Shown here: one piece after another, positions 32,414-44,172 of the stretch
Position numbering within the stretch: position 1 is the stretch's first letter
Layout of the letters: each line of letters begins with the position of its first letter
Origin: Orientallactaga sibirica
Taxonomy: Eukaryota > Chordata > Mammalia > Rodentia > Dipodidae
Assembly (NCBI GenBank): GCA_036365145.1
Contig: JAEOAD010002232.1
Location: forward strand, 3,989,501-4,053,500
Length of the DNA stretch: 64,000 nt
Reading direction: 5' to 3'
Position numbers and translations under genes: made by a program
Notes under the pieces: generated by a model
Told to the model about the DNA's origin: nothing
Database searches by the model: none
What the model saw: only the letters and a program-made list of their open reading frames with translations

Positions 32414-33515
32414 ACATGATGAAAGAAAGACTCAAGAAGAGATGCCAGCAGAAGTCATTACCGCCATCATTACTGGACTATCCATTTCTTAGCAGGCTCA
32501 TCTTGCAGCTGACAGGAATGTGAAGTTGACAAAAACCAGAGTTTCCGTTTACCTTTTTTTTTTTTTAGTGTTGTAATTTCATTACAAAATATCAGACCAT
32601 CAGAGACAGTAGTGCTCCAGCTTGGAATATACTTTCCTGGGATAAAATTGGTAAAGATTGTTAAAAGGGCACAGGACTGTTGCTTCTGTCTTATTAGATA
32701 CTATTTTCTCTTGCTACTCAGGGATGACACTTTTTCCAGTTTTAAATTCCTTGTGACTTAGTTATGACATGAGAGTAATTATCCACCTAGATAAAACATA
32801 AAGGATTTTTAAAAGTAATTATTACATATAAATGATAAATAATAGATAATAAACGTGTGTAGTTTATTTTGGACTCTTTTGTTAAGAATTTAGTCTATAT
32901 TTTCTCTGCTATAAAGAATTCAAGTTTATACATACTGTAAGCAAGGACAATACCCAGGTGTCAGGGTATTGTAAATCAGTCATATGATAACAGTGCTTTT
33001 GTTTTAAATTTATTTTATACATTTGTTATTAATTGGCCTGAATGAATAGACCAAGCTATTATCTCTATATTTTCATTGGTGGAAAAGTCTGTGCCCTTTT
33101 TACAACGACTTACTTTACAACATTGGTATCAATAGTGGCTGGCAAAAGTGATTGTATACAACACAAAGCCTACTATAAAAATACAGTTTATTGTGAAGCA
33201 TTGACCTCCCCCCAAATTGCCACATTTTAATTTCTTGTTGCAGTAGTATGTTGAAGGGTTTGATTCTTAATCCTTCATTCTGAGACCATTCATGCTAGAT
33301 AACTTGTTTGATTTTTATGTCTTTTTAATTTTATGTCTTAGACCAACTTTTATGTTGTCTGCTCAGCCCATAACATCATCATACAGTTTTATGTAGAAAG
33401 ATTAAAACTATGTAAATTTTTTGTGAAAAGTACCAGTTATAGTATTTTAAAGGGGTGGAATGGCATCATTGTATAGGTAAACTTTTATAAATAAAGTTGA
33501 ATTTCCAATTCACAT
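32414..33515 (+). other. IER3IP1 3' UTR
   Basis: AT-rich, free of SINEs, in contrast to its surroundings, as expected for a transcribed UTR. AATAAA at 33490-33495 is the best distal poly-A signal; an earlier AATAAA at 32848-32853 could give a shorter transcript. The end point is inferred. Confidence 0.65.
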
Positions 33516-33702
33516 TTGCTTTTGTACCTTAATATGAACAACATTGTTAATTTTGTTAATTTCTATTTTGTATGTAATATATATGATCTTTGCTATAAAA
33601 TAGCTGAAATTTAATGAAAATAACATTTATAGCCCATTTGTTTCTTCAGTTTATTAACTGAGTTACTGAGATGAATCAAGAGGAGCCATAAGTAACTTTT
33701 AG

Positions 33703-33807
33703 TATTTATTTGCACGTGTGCATGGTTGGGCCAGGGTTTCTTGCCACTGCAAATGAACACCAAATATATGGGTTACTTTTTGTGTCTGGCTTTATGTGGG
33801 TACTGTG
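33703..33807 (-). repeat. DIP SINE, split by an LTR
   Basis: Tail to GTGGGTACTG; the rest is at 34275-34352. Confidence 0.75.
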
Positions 33808-34274
33808 TTTACACCATCCAGCAGTGTTTGGATTAACATGAAACGAACACACAACATGCAAAATACAATTTAAAAGAGGGTCAGGGAGTTCCCTGGAGAG
33901 AAAACCCTGTACTGATTTTACTCGCAGCTTTTATGTAGGATTCATCAATAGAAAATTATGAGGAGCTACAGCCAAATTGAAAGAATGTTTTAATTACCAG
34001 CATATGACAAATCATGAGTTGATTGACTCATGTATATCCTCATAGACCACAAGCTGCTTTCCTTGTGCTTCTCAGTTTCAGTTCAAATCACAGTTACCAC
34101 TTGTTTGGTTCATGGTCATTTCATCAGGGAATCTTTGGAGAAGCTATGAGCTCCTGCCTTCAAGATACTCCACCCAAGGTGCACAGCCTTCCATGTCCTC
34201 AGGCTTAGCTTGTCAAAGATTACCCTGTTGTAATAGCTTGATGTCCACATCTCCCCCAATTTAGCTTGATATCT
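33808..34274 (-). mobile_element. Probable solo LTR inside a DIP
   Basis: Begins TGTTTACACC and ends GATATCTACA (TG...CA on both strands), 467 bp, and splits a SINE into two collinear halves. Reverse-strand orientation is suggested by ACATAAAAGC. Confidence 0.5.
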
Positions 34275-34352
34275 ACAATATGGGGAAATAAAACCTCGGC
34301 TGACAGGCTTTGCAAGCAAGCACCTTGAACTGCTGATCCATCTCTTCAGCCC
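34275..34352 (-). repeat. DIP SINE, second half
   Basis: GGCTTTGCAAGCAAGCACCTTG to CCATCTCTTCAGCCC, collinear with 33703-33807. Confidence 0.75.
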
Positions 34353-34423
34353 ACCCATGACTAACTTTTATTCCGTGACTTTGTTACCTCTAAAACTATG
34401 GAGCAGGTACTGAATCCTCTCCC

Positions 34424-34541
34424 CTTTTTTTGAAGTAGGGTCTCACTCTAGCCCAGGCTGGTCTTGAACTCACAATGATCCCCCTACCTCAGCCTTGCAA
34501 GTGCTGGCATTAAAGGTGTGAGCCACCATGTCCAGACTCTG
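34424..34541 (-). repeat. B1 SINE with internal deletion
   Basis: CCCAGGCTGG joined to TCTTGAACTCAC. Confidence 0.85.
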
Positions 34542-34579
34542 AATATCTTGATAGTATTTGAATTAAAAATGGATGATCT

Positions 34580-34734
34580 GCTGGGTGTGGTGGTGCACGC
34601 CTTTAATCCCAGCACTCAGGAGGCAGAGGTAGGAGGATGGCCATGAGTTCAAGGCCACCCTGAGAATACAGAGTGAATTCCAGGTCAGCCTGGGCTAGAG
34701 TGAGACCCTACCTCGAAAAACCAAAAAAAAAAAA
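34580..34734 (+). repeat. B1 SINE
   Basis: TSD GGATGATCT at 34571-34579 and 34735-34743; near consensus. Confidence 0.95.
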
Positions 34735-34743
34735 GGATGATCT

Positions 34744-35760
34744 TTGGTTTGGATTATGGGTTTGCAGCTGAACTGACAAAATGTACGAGAATAATTGCTT
34801 CTGTGAGGAATTAGCATATTTGGTACTAAGAGAAAATGATCTGTTGACCTAAGAAAGAGTTAATAAGCCAGGTGTGATGCGGCAGACCTGCAAAAAATAA
34901 AAAAAATGCATGAGTCCAAGTTTGAGCCTTTTAAATATTCAAAAGAAGTAATCAAGTGAGGGCACTCCTGTTTCTCCATATTCTGAGTTATACCAAATTT
35001 TAAAAGGAAGAGAGACAAGTGTGATGCCACTGTTGATGAAAGGCATCACAACACACTGTGTTAATTTAGTGCTGGAATACTGTCCAAGTCCACACCATGT
35101 GAATGCACCACAGGGTAGGTGTGCTGTGTGGCAGAGCAGTTCTGTAGAGGGGAGGCACTGACACCAGGCTTCTCATTTAATGCTGGTGGAGGCTCTGATT
35201 TCCCAGGAGCAGTTATGACTCAGAGACTGTCTCTTGTTTTAGTGCATAGTAACATGACATGCCTGATTGCCTGCCCACAGCCTCCCTGCCATTCTGAGAG
35301 TTAACAATTTGTGTCCATTCTAGTCTTCAAATGTCACTCAATGATGGTCCATATGTGCTCCTGTCCTAATGTCTGCCCAAGAGGAATAATGTGCTACTCA
35401 ATATTAAGTCCACAACCTTGTCTTTAAACAGGATGGATTTCAAGCTTTGATCACTAGCAGCAGAGCCAGATTTATAAAGGAATTCCATCATAGAACTATA
35501 GTACAGTGTGTAAAGCAGGCTGGGGTCCAAAGGCCCCACGTTCAGCCTCCCATTCTTGTCATGCTTCCCAAGGCACTCCCACAAAGCAAAATTTTCAAGA
35601 ACATGGCTAAAAGTATCTGTTTAAATCCCCCCCATACATATAGAAAATAGGCAATGTGATCTATGCTTGCTAGATATATGTAATCACATTTAGATGTGTG
35701 TGCACTCATGATTTGAGGAAAAACAGTAGATAAAAGATAGTAAAAAGAGGAGGTAGGATT
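34744..35760. other. Intergenic, no gene seen
   Basis: About 1 kb between IER3IP1 and the ERV block with no recognised repeat beyond a B1-head scrap near 34867. Confidence 0.45.
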
Positions 35761-35872
35761 TTTGTTTGTTTTGGGGGGGTAGGGTTTCTCTCTAGTCCAG
35801 GCTGACCTGGAGTTCGTTATGTAGTCTCAGAGTGGCCTCGAACTCACAGGGATCCTCCTACCTCTGCCTCCT
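35761..35872 (-). repeat. B1 SINE, head missing
   Basis: Stops at GCCTCCTGATTG. Confidence 0.85.
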
Positions 35873-35904
35873 GATTGCATTTCAATTTATTTTTGTTTTT
35901 ATTT

Positions 35905-36038
35905 TATTTAAATTTTTAACTTTTTTATTGATATCTTCCATAATTATAGACAATAAACCATGGTAATTTCCTCCCCACCCCACTTTCCCCCTTACAAATC
36001 CACCCTCCATGATATCCCCCCCCCTCAATTAGTCTCTT
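35905..36038 (-). mobile_element. L1 3' terminus, antisense
   Basis: TTTTTTATTGATATC then CATAATTATAGACAATAAACC and C-rich blocks; resembles antisense L1 end. Confidence 0.5.
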
Positions 36039-36236
36039 TTAAAAAAAAAATTATTTGAGAAAGAGGGAGGGAGAGAATGGGCACACCAGGATCTCTAGCC
36101 ATAACAAACGAACTCCAGGCGCATGTGTCACCTTGTACATCTGGCTTACGTGGGTACTGGGGAATTGAACCTGAATCCTTAGGCTTTGCAGGCAAGTGCC
36201 TAACCATTAAGCAATCTCTCCAACTCTAGTCTCTTA
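36039..36236 (-). repeat. DIP SINE
   Basis: TSD TAGTCTCTT at 36030-36038 and 36237-36245. Confidence 0.92.
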
Positions 36237-36245
36237 AAAAAATAT

Positions 36246-36387
36246 ATTTCTTGAGGTAGGGTTTCACTCTAGTCCAGGCTGACCTGGAATTCACTATGTA
36301 GTCTCAGGCTGGCCTCAAACCCACAGTGATCCTCCTTTCTCTGCCTCCCAAGTGCTGGGATTAAAGGTGTGTGCCACCATACCCAGC
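36246..36387 (-). repeat. B1 SINE
   Basis: Complete body; abuts the next SINE with no gap. Confidence 0.88.
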
Positions 36388-36545
36388 AGAGAGAATGGGT
36401 GTGCTAGGGCCTCTTGCCACTGCAGACAAACTCCAGATACATGTGCCACTTTGTGCATCTGGCTTTACATGGGTCCCGGGGAATTGAACTAAGGTTGTTA
36501 GGCCATGTAGGCAAGTGCCTTAACCACTGAGCAATCTCTCCAGCC
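36388..36545 (-). repeat. DIP SINE, tail missing
   Basis: Begins in the GAGAATGGG segment; the B1 replaces the A/T tail. Confidence 0.85.
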
Positions 36546-36564
36546 CTTAAAACATATTTTTATT

Positions 36565-36768
36565 GGGCTGTGGAGAGATGGCTTGGCAGTTAAGGTGCTT
36601 GCCTGTGAAGTCTAAGGACCCAGGTTTGATTCCCCTATACCCACTTAAGACAGATGCACATGGTGGCACATGTGTCTGGAATTAATTTGCAGTGGCCAGA
36701 GGCCCTGGTGTGCCCATTCTCTAACTGCCCCCCCAAGTAAATAAATAAATAATAAAATATTTAAAATT
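36565..36768 (+). repeat. DIP SINE
   Basis: TC tract reduced to CTAACTGCCCCCCC. Confidence 0.88.
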
Positions 36769-36794
36769 TATATAAATTTTTAAATTTATAGATA

Positions 36795-37148
36795 AAATTT
36801 TTTATGTATCCCTTTGCAATCAGAGAGAGAGAGAGCAAGGGCACACCAGGGCCTCTTGCAGCTACAAACGAGTTCCAGATGCCTGTCCCACTTTGCATCT
36901 GGCTTTACATGGGTACTGGGGAGTTGAACCCAGGCTGTTAATTTTTTTTTTTCGAGGTAGGGTCTCACTCTGGTCCAGGCTGACCTGGAATTAACTATGT
37001 AGTCTCAGGGTAGCCTCGAACTCACGGCGATCCTCCTACCTCTGCCTCCCTGAGTGCTGGGATTAAAGACGTGCGCCACCACGCCCGGCTTCAGGCTGTT
37101 AATTTTTGCAAGCAGATATTTTAAACTGCTGAGCCATTTCTTCAGTCC
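36795..37148 (-). repeat. DIP SINE split by a B1
   Basis: Halves 36795-36946 and 37092-37148. Confidence 0.85.
36947..37091 (-). repeat. B1 SINE nested in a DIP
   Basis: TSD CAGGCTGTTAATTTTT at 36931-36946 and 37092-37107. Confidence 0.95.
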
Positions 37149-37186
37149 CCAGGATTTTTTTTTTTTTTTAAAGAAAATGGGTTGCA

Positions 37187-37357
37187 AGGCCAGGTGTGGT
37201 GGTGCACACCTTTAATCCCAGCATTGAGGAGGCAGAGGTAGGAGGATTGCCATTGAGTTTGAAGCCATATTGAGAGTACATAGTGAATTCCAGGTCATCT
37301 TGAGCTAGAGAGAGACCCTACCTTGAAAATAAAAATAAATAAAAAGAGAGAGAGAAA
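37187..37357 (+). repeat. B1 SINE
   Basis: TSD AGAAAATGGGTTGCA / AGAAAATAGGTTGCA at 37172-37186 and 37358-37372. Confidence 0.92.
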
Positions 37358-37558
37358 AGAAAATAGGTTGCAGACCCTAGCTGTACAAGGAAGTCAGTAT
37401 TCTAAAACCATTGGTTGTGGCTGGCATTGCAGCTTCCAGGCAGACCTAGACAGTGCATTCCTTAGCCCTTGGCAGCAGCCAGAGTTACTGCTATAGACCA
37501 CTGCCATGCCTGGATGTACTTGACGTGCAAAAGCACCTTGAGTCAAAAATGTTGGGCT

Positions 37559-37718
37559 TGCTGGGTGTGGTGGTGCACAACTTTAATCCCAGCACTTGGG
37601 AGGCAATGGTAGGAGGATTGCCATGAGTTTAAGGCCACACTGAGACTACATAGTGAATTCCGGGTCAGCCTGGACTAGAGTGAGACTCTACCTTGAAAAA
37701 ACCAAAAACAAACAAACA
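37559..37718 (+). repeat. B1 SINE in a DIP head
   Basis: TSD AAAAATGTTGGGCT at 37545-37558 and 37719-37732; the target is the GGGCT head of the next SINE. Confidence 0.92.
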
Positions 37719-37723
37719 AAAAA

Positions 37724-37910
37724 TGTTGGGCTGATAGATTAAAGTTAAAGGTGCTTGCTTGCAAAGCCTGATAATCCAGTTTCAAATCCCCGGCACCCAC
37801 ATAAAACCAGATTCACCAAGTGGCACATATGTCTAGAGTTTGTTTGCAGTGGTAGGAGGCATGACTCTGCCTCTTTCTCTCTTAAATAAGTAAATACATA
37901 AATATTTTTA
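37724..37910 (+). repeat. DIP SINE
   Basis: Old copy, lacks part of the TC region. Confidence 0.8.
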
Positions 37911-37933
37911 GAAGTTTAATAAATTTTTAAAAT

Positions 37934-38265
37934 GGGCTACAGAGATGGCTAAACTGTTCAGGTGCTTGCTTGCAAAGCCCAAAGACACAGGTTCAATTCC
38001 CATACCCACATAAAGCAAGATGCAGAGTGGCCCATGCATCTGGATTTTTTTTTTTTCAAGGTAGGGTCTCATTCAGCTCAGGCTGACCTGGAATTCACTA
38101 TGTAGTCTCAAGGTCGTCTCGAACTCATGGCACTACTTCTGCCTCCCAAGTGCTGGAATTAAAGGCATGCACCACCATGCCCAGCATCTGGAGTTTGTTT
38201 GCAGCAGCAGGAGGCCCTGGCGTGACCCTTCTTTTTCTCTCCTTCCAAATAAGCTTTAAAAAAAC
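37934..38265 (+). repeat. DIP SINE split by a B1
   Basis: Halves 37934-38044 and 38184-38265. Confidence 0.82.
38045..38183 (-). repeat. B1 SINE nested in a DIP
   Basis: TSD GCATCTGGA at 38036-38044 and 38184-38192. Confidence 0.9.
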
Positions 38266-38274
38266 CAATTATGA

Positions 38275-38615
38275 TGGCAATGCCAAATAAACATATATAA
38301 CCACGTAAGTTGAGGAATGCAGCTGCCCCTATCTCAAATTAGATAAAACGAGTTAAGCTCTAACCACAGACCTCCATGCTCTGTTTACTATCACTACAAG
38401 CCATGACATCAAGGAAGTTCTCTCAAGACAGTCTGCATTACGTCAAGGTTGTTATTTGTGATGCGTGCATAACTGTAAGAATGTGATGGGCTAAGATTCG
38501 GGGCTGTAGTTCCCTTGTGGCAGAGGTTTCTGGATCCCCCACTTTCAACTTAACAAACTTGTCTTGAGTCTAGCACTGTTCCCTATAGGATTTCTTGGAT
38601 CCTGCTACATGTGAA
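38275..38615 (+). mobile_element. LTR-like sequence, tentative
   Basis: TTAACAAACTTGTCTTGAGTC near the right end looks like a decayed R/U5 region; termini not established. Confidence 0.3.
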
Positions 38616-39128
38616 TGCAATATGCGATATACACCTAAGGTGAGATTCCACTGACCACAGCCTGCAGTTTCTCTTCTTTGGCTCCTTTACAGCCTTTTAT
38701 CCCTCTTCAGAGACAGCACTCTGCCTTCTTGCTGTCTCTCCCCGACAGCCACCCGCCTTTTTTCCTACCCATGCCACTCTCAAGCAAGCACCTTGAACCA
38801 CTGACCCATCTCCCCAGCACCCCCTCCCCAGGCCACTAGCAAACTGTTCAGCTGCTGTTGCTCCAGCTCCAGGCAGCTGGCTTGCCTTGCCCTTCCATAC
38901 CTCAGCCTGGCACCATCTCAGTTCCCAAGGGCCACTGAGCTTTGCCGCTTCTTTCCCAGTGTTACCATCCCAAACTACTGAAAGGAGCCAAGACAAGACC
39001 ACCCAAGAAGTCTTTTTGTTGTGTTATGCTGCAATACCAGCAGAGGATATCACACAGAAAAAGTGTTTGTTTCCCAGCTGACTCACACAGTGAGTCTGAA
39101 GAGCCTACTTACATAGGTCAAGAAGGGT
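38616..39128. other. No gene; DIP head scrap
   Basis: 38776-38823 is a short DIP head complement (CACTGACCCATCTCCCCAGC). A 143-codon open frame from 38942 crosses into the tandem repeat but has no known domain. Confidence 0.4.
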
Positions 39129-39308
39129 TGTTTGACCAACCAGCCTTGCCTCTTAGCATCAGTGAATGGGTGTTTGACCAACCAGCCTTGCCTCTTAGCA
39201 TCAGTGAATGGGTGTTTGACCAACCAGCCTTGCCTGTTAGCATCAGTCACAGCATTAAGACTTATGTTGGGCTAATCACACAGCCTTGCTTCTTTGGCAT
39301 CAGAGAAA
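39129..39308. repeat. 42-bp tandem repeat
   Basis: Units at 39129-39170 and 39171-39212 are identical; 39213-39254 is a third with changes at its end; a fourth, decayed unit spans about 39263-39308. Key motif TTTGACCAACCAGCCTTGCC. The unit is a multiple of three and is open in one + frame (FDQPALPLSISEWV repeats), but nothing else suggests a protein. Confidence 0.9.
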
Positions 39309-39608
39309 GTGCCCCTCCCTCCCACTGCAGCATAGGTGGAAATGGTTACAGGCTCATCAAACAAAAAGTCTAGTATAGGCTGTTTCAAATAGCCCTGCTT
39401 CAGACTGCATCTTCAGGAGCCAGGGCAATTAGCTGCCCTGTAGTGGAGTTTCCCCAAGGTGTCCGTGTTCTAGCCCTAGGCTGGTGCTGACATAAGGGGA
39501 GTCTGGCTGGCTGTTTGGTAGTCCTTTCATTCAAGACAATTGGGGCAGCAAGGGAAAGTCTTACAGCTGCAGTCAGAGAATCAAATTGCTCCATCTCTTT
39601 GCTTATAA
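39309..39608. other. No gene seen
   Basis: Flank of the ERV LTR; not recognised. Confidence 0.4.
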
Positions 39609-40014
39609 TGTTGCAAAAATTCTCTGGAAAGATCACTGCAATGCCAGTGTGAGTGAAAGTAGAGGAGTTTATTAGCCTGGGGGTCAAAGAGCTTGAGATT
39701 GCTCTCGAAAGAAGCTCTGACCTCGAGCTGAGATTTTATTTTCATTTTTTATAGTTTTCATAGCCAAGGGGAGGGGTAAGGAACAAATAAGACATGGCAA
39801 TTTGCATATCAATCATTTCTGTAATCAGGGCACCTAATAATGAACTTCATTTTACTTTGTTTTAGCTTAAACTATCTTTCCTTCTTATTGTTCCTCTGGG
39901 CCCTTTCTGGACAGTTCTCTCTTTGGGATTTTTTCCACCTGCTGACAATAAGTTTTAGCCTCTCAGCAACTGACTCAGTGACTTAGTTCAACTTTCTGCT
40001 TCTTTTCTACCACA
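39609..40014 (-). mobile_element. ERV 3' LTR
   Basis: Reverse strand starts TGTGGTAGAAAAGAAGC and ends TTTTGCAACA (406 bp). It has TATAAAAAATG as TATA-like region, AATAAAATCTC and CTAATAAACTCC as poly-A-type signals. The purine-rich GACAAAGAGGAGAGAA directly precedes it, as a polypurine tract should. Confidence 0.75.
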
Positions 40015-40215
40015 TTCTCTCCTCTTTGTCATCATAACACCTTATGATTTTGTATGCAATAGCTGGTACTCCTCATGTATCACCTCTATTTTAATTGTTT
40101 TCCTCCTAGATTGCATGAACCCAGAAAGAGCATTTAGAACATAGGGTTTGAGCATAAGTCCCAGCATAATTATTATGAGAAACCCCACAAAAGAAGATAG
40201 CCAGGGTCCCTATGT
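40015..40215 (-). pseudogene. ERV env transmembrane-tail remnant, copy 1
   Basis: Reverse strand encodes a GPWLSS motif, a hydrophobic stretch and a short basic tail, ending just before the polypurine tract and LTR. This is the layout of a gamma-type retroviral envelope C-terminus. One base fewer in a T run than copy 2 shifts the frame near the end. Upstream env, pol and gag are not recognisable. It cannot make an envelope protein. Confidence 0.55.
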
Positions 40216-41219
40216 AGTCCACTTAGGGGGCAGGCCCAAGGTCTGGGGTACATCAGCTGTAAGACCCCCAGAGTCTTGGATAAGCACGACATTGAGGGCC
40301 AAGCTCGTGTCAGTTGTTGGGAGCACTGACACTGTTACCATTCAATCTTTTATTTTAATTATCATCAACAGGAACTGGTTCATGATTATTGTCTTTGAAA
40401 ATATGGATGGCAACACAAAAGAATTATTAAAATAAATCCAAAGAAAGAGAGCCAGGAGGACCTTCTCTGTACAGGATTAGTCAGCAGGAGTGACTGTGAC
40501 TGATCCTATGGTGAGGAGGAGAGCACAGGACATCCCTGCAGTTAGAGGGAGGGAGCTGAACCACATTCCTCAAAAACAAACAGTATTCCTGGGGAAAGAA
40601 AAGGATGTAATACAAGGCAATAGTAAAGAACTGTAAATGTTTGGGGATGAAAGACATGAAAGTGCCTTGGAGCCAAAGTTTCTCTATGGATCCCATAAGG
40701 TTATTAAATGAGCTGATTGGTCCAACAAATGGAAGGAGTTAGGATCCTTACCATGTGTATGAGTGACTTAAAGAGTTAAATAGGGCACGTGTTGCTATAA
40801 GAAACAGGTGATTTTTTAACCAGGCATAGCAGACACTAGTAGAACTGGTGAACATTGTGTCTATTTTTTTTTCAGCTTCTCATGTTGAATTCCTCAGGCT
40901 TCTGTCATGTATGGACCAGTCAGCTTTCATGATTGTGACTGGAACAGGGCCACAGACTTTTTGGTATGGGCAGGTGTCTCCAGAGCTTGACCTCTGGGGA
41001 CCCTCTGGGTCCCTGGTGACCTGTTAGTGGTTACAATTAGCTGAAGACACTGTCTTCCTGATTCTGCTGTAATGAAATTATATCTCTTGGCTGATGGGTG
41101 TGAGCTCAGTGTCTCAAGGGTATGTGGGCCCCCTTGTATTACACATTTTAAGGAAGCATCATCAATGGCAGGAGAATCTGGCTTACCTCTATAAATCTAA
41201 GCAAAGAGACATGGGTACT

Positions 41220-41369
41220 GGGCTGGAGAGATGGCTTACTGGTTAAGGAGCTTGCCTGCAAAGCCAAAGGACCCAGGTTCAACTTTCCAGGACCTACGTA
41301 AGCCAGATGCACAAGGGGAACCATGCATCTGGAATTCGTTTGCTGTGGCTTGGAGGCCCTGGCATGCCC

Positions 41370-41401
<32 letters not shown>

Positions 41402-41455
41402 ACCTGCCTATTTCTGTATCTCTGTTTCAAATAAATAAATAAAAATAAAATATTT
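41220..41455 (+). repeat. DIP SINE (copy 1)
   Basis: Counterpart at 46549-46785. Confidence 0.92.
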
Positions 41456-41604
41456 TAAAATTAAAAAAAAAGTACCACCAACATTAGCAACTACGAACAG
41501 CCAGAACTCTAAATTGTTTTTACATCTAGGCTAGGTTCTAGATTTGCCCAAAATGTACCCTAGGGCTGGGCTCTGAAATCTGTTTTTAGGGATATACCTT
41601 TTTT

Positions 41605-41840
41605 TTCTAAATTTTTACTTTTATTTATTTATTTTTTTTAGAGAGGGTGAGAGAGACAGAGAGAGAATTGGTGAACCAAGGCCTCAGTCACTAAAATCAA
41701 ACTTCAGATGCTTGCGCCACCTAGTGGACATGTGCAACCTTGCGCTTGCCTCACAAGTTGTACATCTGGTTTTTATGTGGGATCTGGAGAGAGTTCAAAC
41801 ATGGGTCCTTAGGCTTCACAGGCAAGCCATCTCTCCAGCC
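41605..41840 (-). repeat. DIP SINE, CACCTAGTGG variant (copy 1)
   Basis: Lacks the A-box portion of the head. Flanked by GATATACC-type repeats. Counterpart at 46937-47172. Confidence 0.85.
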
Positions 41841-42104
41841 TGATATATACCTTTTTAGTAAGACATATCAGGAGAGATTGGCCTAATATAAATCAATGAC
41901 TATTAGGTAAACATAATCAGTGAGGACAATTTTTGGATCTTTGGTTTAAAGGCAAACAGTGGCCGATTAATCAGGGCCAGGCAGGGGTAGAAGGCATGAG
42001 CTTAGCACTGTAGCCAGCATCAGGCAGGGCAGTCTATTTGTCTGAATATTTGTTTATATTATAATATCTGATAATTATATTCTCTCACTGGGTATTTAAG
42101 ACCA

Positions 42105-42749
42105 TGTAGGCAGCCAAAATTAACTATGTATTGTACTTTAGAGGTCATTTATGGAAAATGGAATGTGAAAGGACACAATAGACCTGGTCAAACATCCTCC
42201 TGTGTAGCCTTTGCCTTTAGGCACACATAATGGAGGCCACCACCCAAAGTTGATCTTCCTGACAGATAAAGGAGACGTTCCAGGAATCGATAACATAGGC
42301 CTTCTTTCAAAATGCAGGTGTTTACTGTTACCTAAGGAATGGGATGGCCTCTCTGTGCAATGTACCATGACCTTCCTGTACCTCTTTGTTTCTAAATATC
42401 TTTGTGATTACATATAGCATAGAATGTTTCTTGCCTCTGTGCCGCCTATGTGATCTATGTAATGAATACCTTGTGACTTCTTGTAATAACCCCCCATTCC
42501 GTTTAACAGTAACTTTATGGTTTAACTCCCATCCTGTTTTGTTCTATAAACATCATGTGGTTATTTCCAATAAAAGCTGACACTCTGAACACTTCAGGGG
42601 GGCTTCACCCTGAGACCCCAAACTCTGGAGTGTAGACCTGGTGCACCATCCTTTCTTCTTTTTCTTTTTTTTTTTTTTTACCCAATAAAACTTTGCCTCA
42701 CATTCCATGAGTTGATGGTCTTACTTGTACAACACTGAACCCCATAACA
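42105..42749 (+). mobile_element. Forward ERV LTR (copy 1)
   Basis: CTATAAACATC as TATA region, CCAATAAAAGC and CCAATAAAACTTTGCC as poly-A signals, and a CCATAACA end. Opposite in orientation to the surrounding ERV, so a separate insertion. The 5' edge is tentative. Confidence 0.55.
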
Positions 42750-43323
42750 ATTTATAGCTCTATAGGAGAGACTTTAGGAGCTGTAAAGAGTTCTATGACT
42801 GTCAGCATTGTTACCAGAAGACAGGTAACATACTAGAGGCTAGAAGTGTGCAAGTGTCTCACCATCTACTGTGGTCTTCTGACCTAGGAGCAAGAACCAA
42901 AATATTGGTTATCTTTTTAACTCTGGTGTTTCCAACTGACTTTGGCTTCTACATATGGTTACTAATCACTCAGAGAGACTATGCACATCTGATTAGCAAA
43001 ACAGATTTAGTTAAAGAGGTGCAGAACATATCTGATTAGCAAAGCAGATCTGGTCAGAGAATGACACAATAGTTTAAAATCATTCTGATTAGCATTTAAG
43101 TTTAGTTGTCAGGTGACAGTGACAAGCTATATCTGGAACATTAAAAAATACACATTTTATCTTTTAAATATCTGTCTGTTATAAGTACACACAGAACATT
43201 TAACAGCCCCAGAAACAATATTTATTTTTGCCATCAACTTTAAATTAGTTGATTTAATCTAGAAATTGTATGTCAGGAAAAGACAGTATAGAAACTTGGC
43301 ATCTGTGTTTGAAAACAACTTTT

Positions 43324-43575
43324 GGTAGCTGGAGAAATTGCTTAGCAGTTAAAGCATTCATCTGCAAAGCCTAAGGACTCATGTTCAACTATTTTTCCAG
43401 GGTAGGAAAGCTCATTTTATCATATCTTTTAAAACAATTAGTTTGCAATGTTGCACATGACACAAGAGGATGCACGTGTCTGGAGTTGGAGACTGCAATG
43501 GCTGGAGGCCATGGAGTGCCAATGCTCTCTCTTTCTCTCTCAAGAAACAAATGCCAGTCTGTTCATACATGCCTC
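43324..43575 (+). repeat. DIP SINE (copy 1), body scrambled
   Basis: 43390-43440 differs almost completely from the copy-2 sequence although flanks match. Confidence 0.75.
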
Positions 43576-43589
43576 AAAAAAATTATTAT

Positions 43590-43752
43590 TATTAATTTTT
43601 TTTTTTGGTTTTTCAATATAAAGTCTTACTCTAGACCAGGCTGACCTGGAATTCTCTATTAACCTTGGTGGCCTCAAACTCAAGGTTGATCCCCATTTTA
43701 CCTCTGCCTCCTGATTCTGGGATTTAAAGGCATGTACCACCACGCCTAGCTC
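43590..43752 (-). repeat. B1 SINE (copy 1)
   Basis: Several clustered changes versus 49050-49225. Confidence 0.85.
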
Positions 43753-44057
43753 AAAAAAAAATTTTTTTAAAGAAATCAAAAGTCTTTAAACCAGGCATGT
43801 AGTGTATCTTTTAATCCCCAAACTGGAAGCAGAACAGCAGAATTTAAGATCATTTTTCTAGAGCTGGGAACATGTCTTCCAGTATCAATATCTCTATAAG
43901 CAATGAACTTAAGATACAAGAAATGAGACAATTACTTAATTAAAACCTTGACTGAGACTGATTATACATAGCTTAAGAATAAAGCCAAACCTGGATACTG
44001 TTGAGCTAAATTAGCCTGATTTTAACATACATTAGAGGCATTATGACAGATATATAG

Positions 44058-44172
44058 TATTTTTTTTTTTGAGGTAGGGTTTCACTGCTGACCTGGAATT
44101 TTAACTAGAATCACAGGGTGGAGAACTCATGGTGATCCTGACCTCTGCCTCCAGAGTGCTAGGATTAAAATG
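44058..44172 (-). repeat. B1 SINE (copy 1), eroded
   Basis: Loses the head complement that copy 2 retains at 49630-49663. Confidence 0.75.

Noticed and set aside
39129..39308. CRISPR-like array
   Set aside because: Contiguous tandem units without spacers, in mammalian DNA.
38942..39373. 143-codon frame containing the 14-residue repeat as a gene
   Set aside because: No start context, splice signals or homologue recognised; openness follows from a repeat unit divisible by three.
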